The notes under the pieces: model-generated
The model's database searches: none
The model's input: the letters and a program-made list of their open reading frames with translations, nothing else
Told to the model about the DNA's origin: nothing
Assembly (NCBI RefSeq): GCF_010389155.1
Contig: NC_057765.1
Coordinates: forward strand, 1,116,001-1,180,000
From: Erigeron canadensis
Lineage: Eukaryota > Streptophyta > Magnoliopsida > Asterales > Asteraceae
Direction of reading: 5' to 3'
Length of the DNA stretch: 64,000 nt
Made by a program: the position numbers and the translations under genes
Part shown: in pieces, positions 22,540 through 34,439 of the stretch
How positions within the stretch are numbered: the stretch's first letter is position 1
Layout of the letters: every line of letters begins with the position of its first letter

Positions 22540-23110
22540 CTAATGAAAGGACTCGACACAAAAATATAAGTAAGCTTTTTTTTTTTAATCGGGACTTGAC
22601 TAATTTACTTTGAACCAACTTTTGGATAACCCAAGTTATGCTTCATCTTTAAAAGACCTTATCATTAAAAAGTAGACTTTAACACGTTTTTGTGGAAAAC
22701 TTAAATGTCAAAAACGGAGTTATGGTTTGAAAGTTATAGTTGTTTCAAAATTAGGTTTTATGCTGAAAGAGTAAAAGTTGTGTCGTCGCAACTTCTGAAA
22801 GGTGTGACACAACTGTGAAGCCTCTTAGTTCCCTGGCATTAAAGTTGCGCCACAACTTTTGAGGGGTGTGACGCAACTTTTACTCGTTCAACAGAAAACC
22901 TAATTTTGAAATGATCATAATTTTCAAATTGTAACTTTTTGTTTTTGGCATTCAAGCCCTCCAGGAAAACGTGTTAAACTCTTCTTTTTATTGTAAGGTC
23001 TTTTAAAGATGAAACAATACTTGGGTTATCCAAAAGTTGGTTCAAAGTTAATTGGTTCTCGATTAAAAAAAAAAGTTTACTCCTATTTTTGTGTTGAGTT
23101 CTTTCAACGT
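22540..23110. repeat. Large foldback (inverted repeat, arms ~250-280 bp)
   Basis: The left arm (about 22545-22815) and right arm (about 22840-23110) are inverted copies at roughly 70-80% by eye. Shared blocks include TTTGAACCAACTTTTGGATA, CATCTTTAAAAGACCTTA and TTTCAAAATTAGGTTTT. A ~20-bp unpaired centre lies near 22822-22840. Palindromes such as AAAGTTGCGCCACAACTTT sit next to the centre. The transcript could form a long hairpin. Element class not assigned. Confidence 0.7.
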
Positions 23111-24363
23111 ACATTTTGATTATACCACAAAGATTGAATCCGAAAAACTTGCAAGAAAATAACAAGATGAAGTTTTTGGTCTTGGGCTAGGGAGAAAAGA
23201 GAGAACGGTAAGATAGAGAAAGAGTGAGTGTGTGAGAAATGAGTGGGGGATGGGAGGTTAGGCACACCATGGAATACACTGGCACTACCACTAGCTAGTT
23301 ATAACCTTACGGGTACCAAAACTAAAGGCGTAAATGTATCACAATACCAAATACGCTAAGGAACATAAAGTTAACTCGACATATTATTAATCAAATAATA
23401 AACACTAAGTGTCGACATTCCAAATAATTAACGAAAGTCAACGGGTCAAAATCATTAGTGTTATATTATCATCGATCACACTTATGACCTATCACCACTT
23501 ATGATTTATCACTCCTAACAGTTATCCCTTACTAATACCCTTAAGGGCGAAATCAGTACCATACTATTATATGTATAGCTCACTAACTTTGGATTAGATT
23601 TTTTCATTTTTATTTTTTTAGACTTTTTTTTAATGATTTAATTGAAAAAAGAAAGAAAAAATTGAAAAACAAAATAAAACAAGCTAAAAAAAAAAAAAAA
23701 CTTTCTTTATTTTCTCTCCTTAGGAATCTTTTTTCAGGATTACCCGATAATGTGTGATTTACTTAAAAATGTAAAAGGATATAACATATAAACAATCAAG
23801 TGAGAAAACCCTAGCTTTCCAAACCCGAACCTCAAACCTTGGAGTAGTAAAACTTTGCCTGGACCACACCAAAGGAAACAAATGATCAACATGGTTAGAC
23901 TACCCACAATAGGATGATTATGGGAGATCCATATAGTGAGGTGGATGATATTTGTGGAGAAGATATTAATACGGATAATCAGGTGGTGGTTGTTCATTCA
24001 TGAGTGTTTGTGGAGAGGGATAAAACAAGATGACGTTTATGTGTGTATACATATGTTAATTGTATGTATAAATAAATTACGTATTTATGGGGAAAAAAAT
24101 GAATATGTTATAAAGATACTCTAAAGTTGATCCAATTTTATATAGGTAAAGTTGGATTACCTTTATGATATTGTAATTGGGAAAAAATATATTTGTAAAA
24201 ATGATGTATGAAAAACTGATATGATATGTTAATTAAGTTGTTTATGAAAAGAATAACCCGAAGTGATATAGAGTCTTATACAATATAGATGCTTAGACTA
24301 GTAGGTTGGCCGTTACGAAAATGCCCCTCTTGCAATCAAATGTTGTCACTTGTCCTCCAATCA
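23111..24363. other. Non-coding spacer
   Basis: No gene is visible. It holds A/T runs (23620-23700). On the minus strand, 23280-23500 resembles the start of an LTR of the type found at 59703, but no end could be fixed. Confidence 0.35.
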
Positions 24364-24772
24364 TTAGGAGGGGCATTTCCCCCATTCCCTTGGGGAGTGT
24401 TTGATAGGAGGGAATCATAAAGAATGGAAATGTAATAGAGAATGAAAATAGTGAGAAAGATAATGAGTATTTGGAAAGAGAATGGATTCCGTTGTTTGGT
24501 ACCCATAGAGAATGAATATATATAAAAAATAAAATTTTAAATAATAATACATTTATTACATATAACATCTTCAAAAAAATTTTTTTTTTTTTCCATTTTC
24601 ACTCATTCTTTACAATTTGTAGAGAATGGAATTGATTCCCCTTTCTCCATTCTCATTCATTTTCTTCATCGCAAACAAACAAGAGAAGTTTTTCCTATTC
24701 TCTTTCCCCCCTTTCCATTCCATCATACCAAACACCCCCTTGGAGTGGGGAATGCCTTCTAGGGGCATCCCA
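24364..24772. mobile_element. MITE with long subterminal inverted repeats
   Basis: The left end (about 24364-24470: GGGGCATTTCCCCCATTCC, GAGTGTTTGATAGG, then GAATGGAAAT) is inverted at the right end (about 24640-24772: TACCAAACACCCCC, GGGGAATGCC, AGGGGCATCC). The GGGTGTTTGG and GAATGGAA style matches widespread plant MITEs, probably PIF/Harbinger-related. It has no coding capacity. Confidence 0.6.
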
Positions 24773-24985
24773 TTTTATTTTTTTAATTTGTTAATAAATA
24801 TTATATATATTATTATATTATAGAATAAAATTTATACTTTTTACATAAAAGTTAAATTCATTAAAACTACTTAATAAAAATTAAAACTACAAATACAATA
24901 AAAATTTAAACTACAACTATTTAATATAAAGTAAAAAATAAAAATAAAAAAAAAAGCTAAAAGTTGATATAAAAATAACTAAAAC
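24773..24985. other. AT-rich spacer
   Basis: Nothing recognisable apart from A- and T-rich simple sequence. Confidence 0.4.
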
Positions 24986-24988
24986 TAG

Positions 24989-25420
24989 ACGTCATCAAAT
25001 CCATATTTGGTGCGAATGGTTCGTTTCATTTACTCCAAAACATTTCGTTCACCCAGTGGGAGATGAGATAAGTCGGTAGCCAAGAACTTCATATCTTTTG
25101 TCTGTTGTTTTTGTTTCTTAACTTCAAGTTTCTCTCGTTTGATCTCTTGGCGCTGCTTGTTCACTTCTTGCAAATTCCGCATCTCCAGCGCTATGTTATA
25201 CGCCTCGTCATACGTAGCCTAGCCCTTACGTGATGACCCCGCAAGTGAGGCCTTTTTAGCCGTATCTCTCCCCACCGGACGGTTGAGGCTCCTGTTCCTC
25301 CTCCTCCGTATCATTAAGATCGAATGCAACCCTCGCATCCAACCCGATGTTTTGTTGACCCGAACTAGATGAGGTCTTTGACCTTACGTGGTCTTTTGTT
25401 GTTTTGCGCGTTTTGGTTTG
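24989..25420 (-). pseudogene. PIF/Harbinger-associated (NAM-associated / trihelix-like) protein fragment, degenerate
   Basis: On the minus strand a C-terminal fragment is readable. It shows a Ser/acidic linker (GLDARVAFDLND then EEEE), GRDTAKKAS, the sequence YDEAYNIALEMRNLQEVN, a long charged coiled-coil rich in K, E, Q and R, and LSHLPLGERNVLE before RTKYGFDDV and a stop. This order is typical of plant proteins annotated as no-apical-meristem-associated C-terminal domain or 'glutathione S-transferase T3-like', which belong to PIF/Harbinger-type transposon ORF1 families. Two in-frame stops (near 25219 and 25042) and a frameshift near 25275 disable it. The N-terminal DNA-binding part is not found. 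It is a transposon relic, not a host gene. Confidence 0.68.
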
Positions 25421-26040
25421 AAAACGGGCTAAAACCCTACTAGTTGGGTAACATTTTGATAATCAATGGAGGTATGTGATATGAGTTTTTGAAAGTTGAA
25501 GATAGAAGTAGATAGATAGATGTAGTAGAAAAAGATATAATATGTATATGTAGAAATATGTATATATAAATGGAGAATAAAAATAAATGTAATTAACTCA
25601 TTTTCGAGGTAGTCAAACGGACATCTTCCACAAAAGTCCAAAATGCTTAACGCGTTCAAAATGAGTCGGGGCTCGCATTTTAAGGAGGCAGAACGCCCCC
25701 GGGACCGAGGTAGGGGGTTCCGGACGAAAAGAACAAATGCTAACGGGCTAATCTCATTAGTCTTACAAGTTTGTACCAAACATAAGTTAATGGTGGTTAG
25801 ATCTCAAATTCTGAGTCCCGTACGGATAATGTCCCAATCCGGTATCGGGAAATGGTACCGAGTCCAAGTGAGATAGGACCGGCATTAAATTTTTATGGTT
25901 TTCGGGATTTGGGACCGGGATTTTTCTGGTCATGTCCCGATCCCGGCTTATCTAGGACCAATACCGGTACCATATATTTGGGATTTTCAGGACCGACACC
26001 GTCAGTATTGGGATCGATCCAATGCCCATCCCTAGGTCAC
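25421..26040. other. Non-coding relic region with CCGG-rich repeat
   Basis: 25421-25790 is probably the 5' side of the transposon relic above; its far end reads ACCAAACATAA. Bases 25810-26035 are rich in ACCGG/CCGGT/TCCCG motifs and end near CCAATGCCCATCCCTA, resembling a decayed non-autonomous hAT element. ORFs here are not supported. Confidence 0.4.
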
Positions 26041-27750
26041 AGTAAAGATACAATTTATGGTACAGGAGTAACTACTATTTACGTACTAGCATTGGTTGCA
26101 TGAAGTACATGTTTGATGGATCAAAAAGAAACATGTAAATTGAAAGAAAACGAATGCCACTGGAATAACAGACAACTAGCTAATTTGTTTCCCATCTCTA
26201 TCATCATCTACTACTACTACTATTTCAGTTTCTTATGACAGACTGTTTATAGATGGGATTGGACCCCTTCTAATTTAATTTACCCCCCATCTATGGACAC
26301 CTTTCATTTTGCAACTTCTTTTTTCTATCTTTATCATGAGGAGAGAATTGAAACACCAACATGATTGGTTTACCATAACTTGTCATGCCCCATTTTTGTC
26401 ATTTTTATTATTCTCACTTGCTTGTATATATATGTCACAAGTAGTATTACATTACAATACAATGCACACTTGTTAACTTAAGATAAGATGTCATGCCATG
26501 TCTTTTATTTGTTTTGTTTTTCATATCTCACTTGCCCATGCTATTTTCTTAAGTCATATTTACCATTTTCACTGGCATGTTCTCCTATAGTCATTTAGTG
26601 ACACATGTATAAAATGAGAGTTGATAAATAATTTGATTTAGTGAAACTTTTATTAAAAGATGATTGTTTAATATGCTATAAAGCTTGTATATGATGATAC
26701 ATATATCAAATTGTATGAGATATATATGATTATCACGTTACATTTAAACATAACAATAAGTAATGATCTTATTCCTTTATGTGTAGGCAAAACCTCAATC
26801 AAAATGGATTTTTAACTTACTCGAACATTTTCTCCTTTTTCGAATTATTGTCTCTAAAATTTTAATTCAATCACATTTTAGAATGCTAGTAAACCTCATA
26901 CTAAAAGCATTTTTCCTGTATTGGCATGATCGTAATTTATGAGCTTCTTACTTTTTAATTTCCTTTATTATCATTTTACTCAACTTCTGACAAGTATACA
27001 CTCTTGACAGAAATTTTTTTCCAAAAACATATGATATCATCTATATATGTTGGTATCTTTATAGTTTTGTCATTGTCTTCTAGTATCTTATAATAACACT
27101 TCTAATTGATGGGAAACAACTCAAAAGTAGTTGAATGTCATTTAAGCTTACTAAAACAAACAAACATGCAATATTAGAAGTCATTGGGCTGGATATTCAT
27201 CTTATCTTTGAGAAAATGACCCATCTTTGATGTTTTTAGGAATAAGATTGTGAGATTACAACTAATGTAATCAAAAATTGATTCTGTTTTGATATACATA
27301 TCCATATAAGAACGACAATCAAGATAACAAACAATACTACACATGCTTTTGAAAATTAGGACCCTAGAAATTAAAACAAAACAAACATTGCATTAAGACA
27401 ATGGTACAAATTTTGCAACATGCTAGTAATGTTCCAAATTCTCATGTTTCATTAATGTAAAAAGGCCGTGTAATGTAACACGAGGGTGGTCAAAAAACAA
27501 GGATAAATAAAATTTAAAGTTAACACAATACATCAAAAATTCCGATTTGTACTTTGTTTATAATTTACTTTCTGTATCACCCATCCCCAAAATCTAATAA
27601 CAAAATAAACAATCAAACTCATTAAAAACCCCCTTTCAAAAAGTTTTAAAAAGTAATAATAATTATAATCCTCAAGATGAGGTCCTCTATATCATTGTCA
27701 ACTTTGACACTATTTTTTTTTTTTCTTTTCATTTTTGTTGTTAAAATTTG
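26041..27750. other. Intergenic spacer 3' of the MATE gene
   Basis: AT-rich and without a recognisable gene or repeat. The 3' UTR and polyadenylation site of the minus-strand MATE gene must lie near its right end, but no clear AATAAA-type signal was identified. Confidence 0.5.
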
Positions 27751-29403
27751 TTATGAAGATGACATTATAGACATCAATGGTTGATTTTCAATGTCACAAT
27801 CCAAAGATTTATCTCCTCCAACTGCACCTCCGTTGCATGTTAACATCTCTGCTTTTTTTGCTTGATGCTCCCAATCTGTGGTCCCTACCACATATAACAT
27901 CAGCCCTGCACAACAAACCTGGGCCGAAAGTAACCCGAGCCAAAGCCCGATAAACCCGACCCCAAGCCCAAACCCAAGCCCCACCGCAATTGGCATCCCA
28001 ACAATATAAAATGCCCCCAGATTCACGTTGGCTGCAGTGGTTGGTCGGGCTGTGCCCCGCACAACCCCACATCCAACTGTCTGGGGACAGTTTCCGAGCT
28101 CACAAAGCCCGATGATAGGCAGGGCCGTAGAAGTTAATCTTAAAATATCTAAATCATTTGTAAACATCCTACCCCAATTTTCTCTCATTGACGTAGCAAA
28201 TATCATTGCAGATATCCCCATTAATCCAGAAAAAAATACTGACACCATTGCTGACACTCGGGCCTTATCGGGCCGGTTTGCCCCGAGCTCATTCCCGACC
28301 CGGGTTGAAACCGCGAAACTAAGTGAAGATGGAAAAACATACAACAAAGCCGTAGTTTGAATCAAAATCCCCATGGAGGCAACGGTCGCATTCGGGTCAA
28401 CCAAAAGACCGCAAAGGACGATCATGATCTCATACCACCACCATTCGAGACAGACCGAGACACAGCTCGGTGCTGCCAACCTAACCAACGGGCCCCACCC
28501 GGTTAAACATTCACGGGTCGGGCTCGTCCACGTGGGTAAATGCAAACCAGTCCACCAAACATAAAAAACAAGCGAAACCAACACCACGAAATTCGATATC
28601 GAGGAAGCACTCGCCACCCCAACGACACCCAGCCCGAATCGATAAACAAGCAAATAGTTCAATGGCAGTTGTAGTAACGTGCCAATGAAGGAAGCTAGAG
28701 TCAAAGGAACCGTAATGCCTTGAGCCCGAAGGTAAATCCGGGTCGGGTGGATAAATGAATTGGATACCAAATCTGGTAAGGTGAACACAAGATATGTTTG
28801 GGCCACACGTGCAATGTTTTGGTCTTGATGTAAATATATCAAAATCCAGGCCGTGTTGAGCCACAAAAATGCAATCGGCACACAAACCACTAAAAGAAAA
28901 ATAACGGCCCGATGTAAAGTTATAGATAACACTTTGGGCCTATGGGCCCCAAATGCTTGTGAGCATAGCGGTTCCATACCGAGTGCTAAACCGGCTAAAA
29001 CAGAATAGCCGGTAATGTTGGCAAAGGCTATAGCCAATGAGCCAGCAGCCAGCTCGGCTTCACCGAGTTGGCCCAAAAATAACATGGATATGATGGACCG
29101 TGTGTACAAAATTAAAGCGGTTAAAGCAATAGGTGAAGATAATTTAAATAAGGCTTTTGTTTCATTAAATATTTCATTCGGTGTTGGTACTATGATAGTA
29201 GTGGTTACTATGTTGTTTTTGGTCTTGTTGATTTTTTGGTTGTTATTTTTTGGGTTTTGATGATCAAAATGGGATTTGGGTGTTAATGGAAAAGAATGGA
29301 GGTCAAGGTAAAAATGAGGTGGTGGGGGTGGTGGAGGAGGAGGGTGGTGATCGGAAGTTTTCATGGAGACGGCGGTGGGAGGGGTGGTGTTTGGATTACA
29401 CAT
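27751..29403 (-). CDS. DTX49: MATE efflux transporter, DETOXIFICATION 49-like
   Basis: Single-exon 550-aa membrane transporter of the multidrug and toxic compound extrusion family. It should export small organic compounds in exchange for a cation across the plasma membrane or an endomembrane. The start is the ATG at 29403-29401 (MCNPN); the longer frame to 29445 begins at GTG and is not used. A cytosolic N-terminus of about 80 residues holds a run of nine prolines and an Asn/Lys-rich stretch. About 12 hydrophobic segments follow in two repeats. Characteristic segments include GQLGEAELAAGSLAIAFANI, GLALGMEPLCSQAFGAHR, CLEWWWYEIMIVLCGLL and STRVGNELGANRP. The MCNP start, the CLEWWWYE segment and the intronless structure fit the plant DTX48-51 group. 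Members of that group are linked to abscisic acid transport, iron homeostasis and organ growth; this gene's substrate cannot be read from sequence. The frame is intact, making it the only confident host gene here. Assignment to 49 rather than 48, 50 or 51 is by resemblance only. Confidence 0.95.
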   Translation of the reverse strand: MCNPNTTPPTAVSMKTSDHHPPPPPPPPPHFYLDLHSFPLTPKSHFDHQNPKNNNQKINKTKNNIVTTTIIVPTPNEIFNETKALFKLSSPIALTALILYTRSIISMLFLGQLGEAELAAGSLAIAFANITGYSVLAGLALGMEPLCSQAFGAHRPKVLSITLHRAVIFLLVVCVPIAFLWLNTAWILIYLHQDQNIARVAQTYLVFTLPDLVSNSFIHPTRIYLRAQGITVPLTLASFIGTLLQLPLNYLLVYRFGLGVVGVASASSISNFVVLVSLVFYVWWTGLHLPTWTSPTRECLTGWGPLVRLAAPSCVSVCLEWWWYEIMIVLCGLLVDPNATVASMGILIQTTALLYVFPSSLSFAVSTRVGNELGANRPDKARVSAMVSVFFSGLMGISAMIFATSMRENWGRMFTNDLDILRLTSTALPIIGLCELGNCPQTVGCGVVRGTARPTTAANVNLGAFYIVGMPIAVGLGFGLGVGFIGLWLGLLSAQVCCAGLMLYVVGTTDWEHQAKKAEMLTCNGGAVGGDKSLDCDIENQPLMSIMSSS

Positions 29404-29530
29404 AGGTGAAAATGTGTGTAAAAGAGATACTCTCGTAAAGAGCACTCGTGAGTAAGATGGGTGTGTGTTTCAAGTGTATGTGTGTGTTTATATGTTTTTG
29501 GTCTCAAAGAGAAGGGACATGTATTAATAG
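29404..29530 (-). promoter_or_regulatory. 5' leader and core promoter region of the MATE gene
   Basis: On the minus strand a TATA-like ACATATAAACAC lies about 29485-29496, roughly 85 bp before the ATG. A second candidate (CTATTAATACATG) lies about 29518-29530. GT/CA-rich simple sequence fills 29460-29490. The choice of TATA is tentative. Confidence 0.4.
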
Positions 29531-30346
29531 GGTGAGCTGAGGGGTGGTAAGGGGGTAAGGAATTTTCATTTTATTATATTTCTAAACTTTATCTATATTT
29601 TGTTTGATTAATACTGTATATTTTAAATTCAAGGTAAATATCAAGTAATTTCTGTAAAGTGTGTATTTTTCTTGATTTCTGGTAAAGATTTTCCTATTCA
29701 AGTTATGAAAAAAGATCGGTATCTTCTAATATAATCTAAGTTTTTTGTTTCACTACGTTTAATTATTAATTTACGTCAATTTAACTAGATCCGCATTAGA
29801 GAGTCTCTCGTCGAATAGATACCCAATTTAAACCCTCGATGAAAAATCCCTATTACCCACCACAAACATAGATGAAAACGTTCCAAACTATTTTCACAAA
29901 AATGTTTCACTTAAGTGCTTTTGTGAGGCACTGATCAATAGACTACAATTAAAATGATGATTTTATATTTAGCGTTAAATGAAATAAATAAATTTTTGAA
30001 AAATAAATACACTAACTATTGCAAATTGTTTAGAAATACATATATATGTAATATATTATTTATATAAATATAGATAATATATTATAAAAATTTAAGACAA
30101 AGAGTATGAAAACAAATATTATTAAAATGATAGTCATTATATTAATAATGATATGATATTGAATATCATATAGATTAATTATTATCTGTTATCATATAAC
30201 TAAAGACTAAATACTATTTAGGCGGAAAATAATTGAATAGAATGTTTGACTGATAATTATAAGAAAGAAAATACAATGAATGTTATTTATATTTAAAATG
30301 ACTTAGTTTCCGCGTGAAGTGTGCGAATTAATTACGTAAATTTATA
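29531..30346. other. AT-rich region upstream of the MATE gene
   Basis: No coding sequence. Presumably holds the distal promoter; no specific site can be supported. Confidence 0.4.
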
Positions 30347-30602
30347 TTCACCCCGTCTCATTTTAATTGTCCTATTTTGACTGGTAAAGTTTTTTTTTTT
30401 TGACTTTGATCGTAAATATCTTTGTTTGTGTTATATATTAGTTGATAAAAAGTTATATCAATGAAAAATACATTTAAAACTCAATCAGTTTATATATGTT
30501 ATATCAAGTGTTATATAACACAAACAAAAATATTTATGGTCAAAGTTGAAAGAAAAAGATTCAAAAAGTCAAAATATGACAATTAATATGAGACGGTGGG
30601 AG
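30347..30602. mobile_element. Stowaway-type (Tc1/mariner) MITE, 256 bp, with TA duplication
   Basis: The left terminal sequence CACCCCGTCTCATTTTAATT is matched inverted at the right end by AATTAATATGAGACGGTGGG. The element is bounded by TA at 30345-30346 and 30603-30604. The CTCC..CGTC..CATTTTAATTGTC terminal pattern and TA target are the plant Stowaway signature. Inner sequence is also palindromic (TTTGTTTGTGTTATAT and its complement). Confidence 0.85.
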
Positions 30603-30677
30603 TAGTTTTATACGCTATGATACTAAGTGTTTTAAATTGTGAAAATAATAATAATAAATAATAAATATATAGATATA

Positions 30678-31022
30678 CTAGATTAAACTCATGCGTTGCA
30701 TGGTGATAATTGTTGGCCTAAAATTTATATAAAAATAAATAATGCAACCAAATATAAAATATAAGACTACAATAATATAGCAACAATATACTCAAATATA
30801 GACTTACTTATAAAACGAAAGTTACATCATAAATGAATATATTAATACTAATTAATTGACTTTTTTTTTTTGATAATGCCTAAATCATGCAAGCATGTAT
30901 ATATAATGAATAAATATATTTTAATTAAGGAATATATTTGTATTATACTTTATATTTATAATATAGATCTTTATATTTCATATTTATGTATTTAAATCTT
31001 CACATCGATTTTGACTAATGAC
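30678..31022 (-). mobile_element. Helitron 3' end (minus strand), split by a solo LTR
   Basis: Read on the minus strand, the end is hairpin CATGC-AAC-GCATG, then GAGTTTAAT and the terminal CTAG (30681-30678) followed by T. This is the Helitron 3' signature. The body extends rightward and is interrupted by the solo LTR at 31023. The 5' end is not identified. Confidence 0.5.
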
Positions 31023-33764
31023 TGTAACATCCTCAACATTTTATGTCGACCATTGACCATGTTGTTAGTCAACGTTCGCCTTCCGTCGAATTTATACGTC
31101 TTAATAGTTAACATGTTATGTGATAATGACTACGGTCGTTATATATGATTAATGTGTCTACGTGTTAATGATTAATTTCATTAAATGTGTTCAAATGGAG
31201 AGTTTAATATGTCATGACAAAGTAATATGTTAGTAAAGTGATTAATAATAATGATACGTATTCCCGACTGAGTTAAATTGATGAAAAGTGTTCCCGTAAG
31301 AGTTTAAGGGGGCAATAAGTGAAAGATATAAAGTACAAGGGTATAGATGTTAAGTTTTGAAAAGTTGGTCCAGCAGATTTAGGGCCATATCACGTTCCAT
31401 AAACCCCATAATCAGATTGTAATCTCAAAAATAATTCTCCCTCAAGAACCCTAGAGCTTGTCTTCAAGTTTTGTGCGATTTTGGATCTATTCGGCGGTGA
31501 TTTCTTCTAGGTTTTGATCCCTCAATCATTCGTACAAGTAATTCTTTATTCTAAGATCATAGGGTAATGGTCTTTAATAGCTTTTATCCACCCATATCTG
31601 GTCATGAGGGTTGGGTTGGTTTAATTGCAATCCGTTAATTGATTTCGAGTCATTCGGGGGATTAATCGGTTGTATATGATGGTAAATGATTCAAGGATTA
31701 ATTGGTGTTTTCAATGAGTGATGTTGGTCTTATTTTAAGTGTATTTGATGTTCATAAGACCTGGAGATGTGTTAGAGTCGTTTGAGATGTGTTGGTTAGG
31801 TTTTGGGGTTGTTTTTCACGACTGGTCGTCGTAACTCCCGTTACAGTTGTGTAACTCCCGTTAGCTGGGTAATTGCGATAACACCCCCATTGTAATTCCC
31901 GTTACAAATTTTCGTAACTCCCGTTATGCCTGTAACTCCCGTTACATATTTTCGTAACTCCCGTTAGGGACTGATTTTGTTAACATTTTTAAACGACCAT
32001 AACTTTTGACCGTAACTCCATTTTTGACAAATAAACTATCCACGGAATCGTGAGAGAGTCTACTTTCTAATGGTAATTCTTTTTAAAGTTGAGGATGATG
32101 TCAAGTTTACAGAAAGGTTAATTTAGTGAGTGATTTCCGTGTTCCGTCGAGTTATGTAAGCTCTAAAGTATTAAACGAACCTCCAATGCATCAAGTCTTG
32201 TCATGGGTGATATTTATAGGTATCTAGGCTTGAGTCATGACCATAAATAGTGGGTAATTGATAGCTCATTATGTCGTTTAATGATTATAGGTAGTCGGGA
32301 ATACTTGCAAAGCTCGGTAACTTACGTTATCATTTGTTGTGTGCTTCTATGAGGTAAGATACACTACTTTGACACGCTGAGGGTTCAACAAAAACATAGT
32401 TTTCATATAATAACATCCCAAATGGTATCTTGTTTGCTTATGGGTATTCGGGATTATACGGGAGGTGATATGGGCTATGTAGATGCATATAAAAGCCTGA
32501 AATGCTACCCCAATGATACGTATTGCTATGAGATGTTATGTATGCTTAATAGGTGATATGATATGAAATGATGTACGATCTAAGATGATAAGTGTTATGC
32601 AATGTTGTAATGATATACGATATGCAATGATATATGACGATGTACGTGATGTAACAATGTATGCGATGTGATGATATGAAATGAAATGCTATGAAATGTG
32701 ATGTATGATGATGATATGTGAAATGTGCATAATTACATGGCTTGTTCATCTAGTTCACTAGACTTATTAAGTTGCCATGACACGTGCACATTTAAGGGCC
32801 CAAACGTAATGATGTATATGTGATGATTGTTTAGGTTGTGCAAACACCTAAACTATATGTGATGTGAAATCGAGCTCGTAAATTTAACGTGAAAGTGTTA
32901 AGCTTAACCCGTACTTTCCCTAGCCCGGTTAAGTGCGTTGATGTGGTTGCTCTGGTGGCTCCTTGCAACGAGGTACAACGTGAAGAGTAATACGGGAGGT
33001 CTTACCAGCCCCATTGTCATTGAACATACAGATTACTCCTGGATTGGCTTGCCATTCCTTAACGACATTGATGTACTACTGAATGGTGGTTCATCTAGTC
33101 GGGTGCGACTTATGTCACACTTAACGAGATGCATATGTTATATGAGATGCGTGACTTTTGTCACAATTATAAAGATGTTCAAATGTGATATGTGATGATG
33201 CAAAAGATGACTAGGCACATTTAGGATGACCCATCCTAATATGAATGATGTTGATGATATGATATGTAAGTGTGATGATATGTTTGAGGATATGTGCCTT
33301 AACGATTTAATATGACTTTTATATAATGTTTTAAATGGACAAATGTTTTATAACTTATGTGTTATCTTACTTAGCTAATTCGTTAGCTAACACTTGCTCT
33401 TTTAAATGTGTTGTGCCCTCAGGTCCAACAATAGTGAGCAGGTAGATGTGAGAAGATGTGAGGCATGGGTAGATGATCTTGAAGCTAGCTATAGTTTACC
33501 CACAGTGGCTGCTCGCTTTAGACATTTGCTTTATGTTTAAATATTAATGACTTGTATTGATAATGTACTCGGTTGTTTAATGTTGGGCAATCGATGGATT
33601 TCCATTTAGACTTATTTTGATGATATGGCTAGTAACACCATTTAATGAATAAACCAAACAGATTTTACTGGTTTGGACTTTTAAAGTTAATTCCGCTTCT
33701 TTTAACGCCGTTAGGCAAAAGTTTTTGGAAATCCTTATTTTTAAACGACGGGTGTTACAATGAC
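31018..33764 (+). mobile_element. Solo LTR (2,737 bp), Ty3/gypsy type, with TSD ATGAC
   Basis: The LTR body runs 31023 (TGTAACATCCTC) to 33759 (CGACGGGTGTTACA), with the 5-bp duplication ATGAC at 31018-31022 and 33760-33764. No internal sequence is present, so it results from LTR-LTR recombination. A leader-like stretch (ACCCTAGAGCTTGTC) is near 31446. A cluster of GTAACTCCCGTTAC palindromes lies at 31831-31967, a GATATGATATG-rich low-complexity stretch at 32530-32720, and the conserved 3' part at 33350-33759. It is the same family as 59703-62169. ORFs inside are not genes. Confidence 0.92.
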
Positions 33765-33830
33765 TATATCTAAATCTTTATATTTATATCATTATTATAT
33801 TTATATAAAATCTTCCATATATTATATTTA

Positions 33831-34439
33831 CTAGAAGGGTGTCCGTGCGTTGCAGCAGCAACGGTTTATAACGCGTGAGATGTCTTAACGGTAATACAAG
33901 TTGTTTAGGTTACTTTCATGATATGCGGCAATGAGGCATATAACCGTGATTATCATTCTAAATATAAGTCGAGGATTAGATAAAAAATAATAATAATATG
34001 CAAAAAATAACCATTTGAAATATGTTTGTTAGAGTTATTTAGAGGTAATTTTGGTATATTGAAAAAAGTGTTGAATTTACTAAAATAGGGAGACTAGTTT
34101 GTTTTATAAGGTATTATAGATATTATATTTACGTAAAATGTTCCATATATCAATTTTAAATCATGGATATCTCTATCTTTGTATTTTATACTTATATAAT
34201 TTTTTAAATGTATAATCTTCATATGGATTTTGGTTTAATCATTGTATCCAACAACTTATATAAGAAACAATCTCTATTAGAAACAAAACTAAATTAAATA
34301 TTAAATATTTATTAATGATATACATGGAAAAAAATACAAAATAAATAAGAACATTACAACTAAGCAAATATCATATTTGTCATTTAAATAATAGTGTCAC
34401 ATAGGATCTTTCATATCCTCTTTTAGTTATATAGAGAGA
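33831..34439 (-). mobile_element. Short Helitron (609 bp), minus strand
   Basis: On the minus strand it begins TCTCTCTATATAACTAAAAG after an A (34440) and ends with a hairpin (CCGTTGC..GCAACG), ACACCCTT and CTAG (33834-33831), followed by T. Insertion between A and T with TC...CTAG ends is the Helitron rule. It has no coding capacity and is non-autonomous. Confidence 0.68.

Noticed and set aside
25643..26103. Two plus-strand ORFs of 77 and 83 codons
   Set aside because: They run through a decayed DNA-transposon region with CCGG-rich repeats; composition has no protein-family pattern.
29404..29445. N-terminal extension of the MATE protein by 14 codons
   Set aside because: The extended frame starts with GTG; plant nuclear genes start at ATG, and MCNPN at 29403 matches the family start.
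32546..32749. 67-codon minus-strand His/Tyr/Ile-rich ORF
   Set aside because: It is a translation of the GATATGAT-rich low-complexity tract of a solo LTR.
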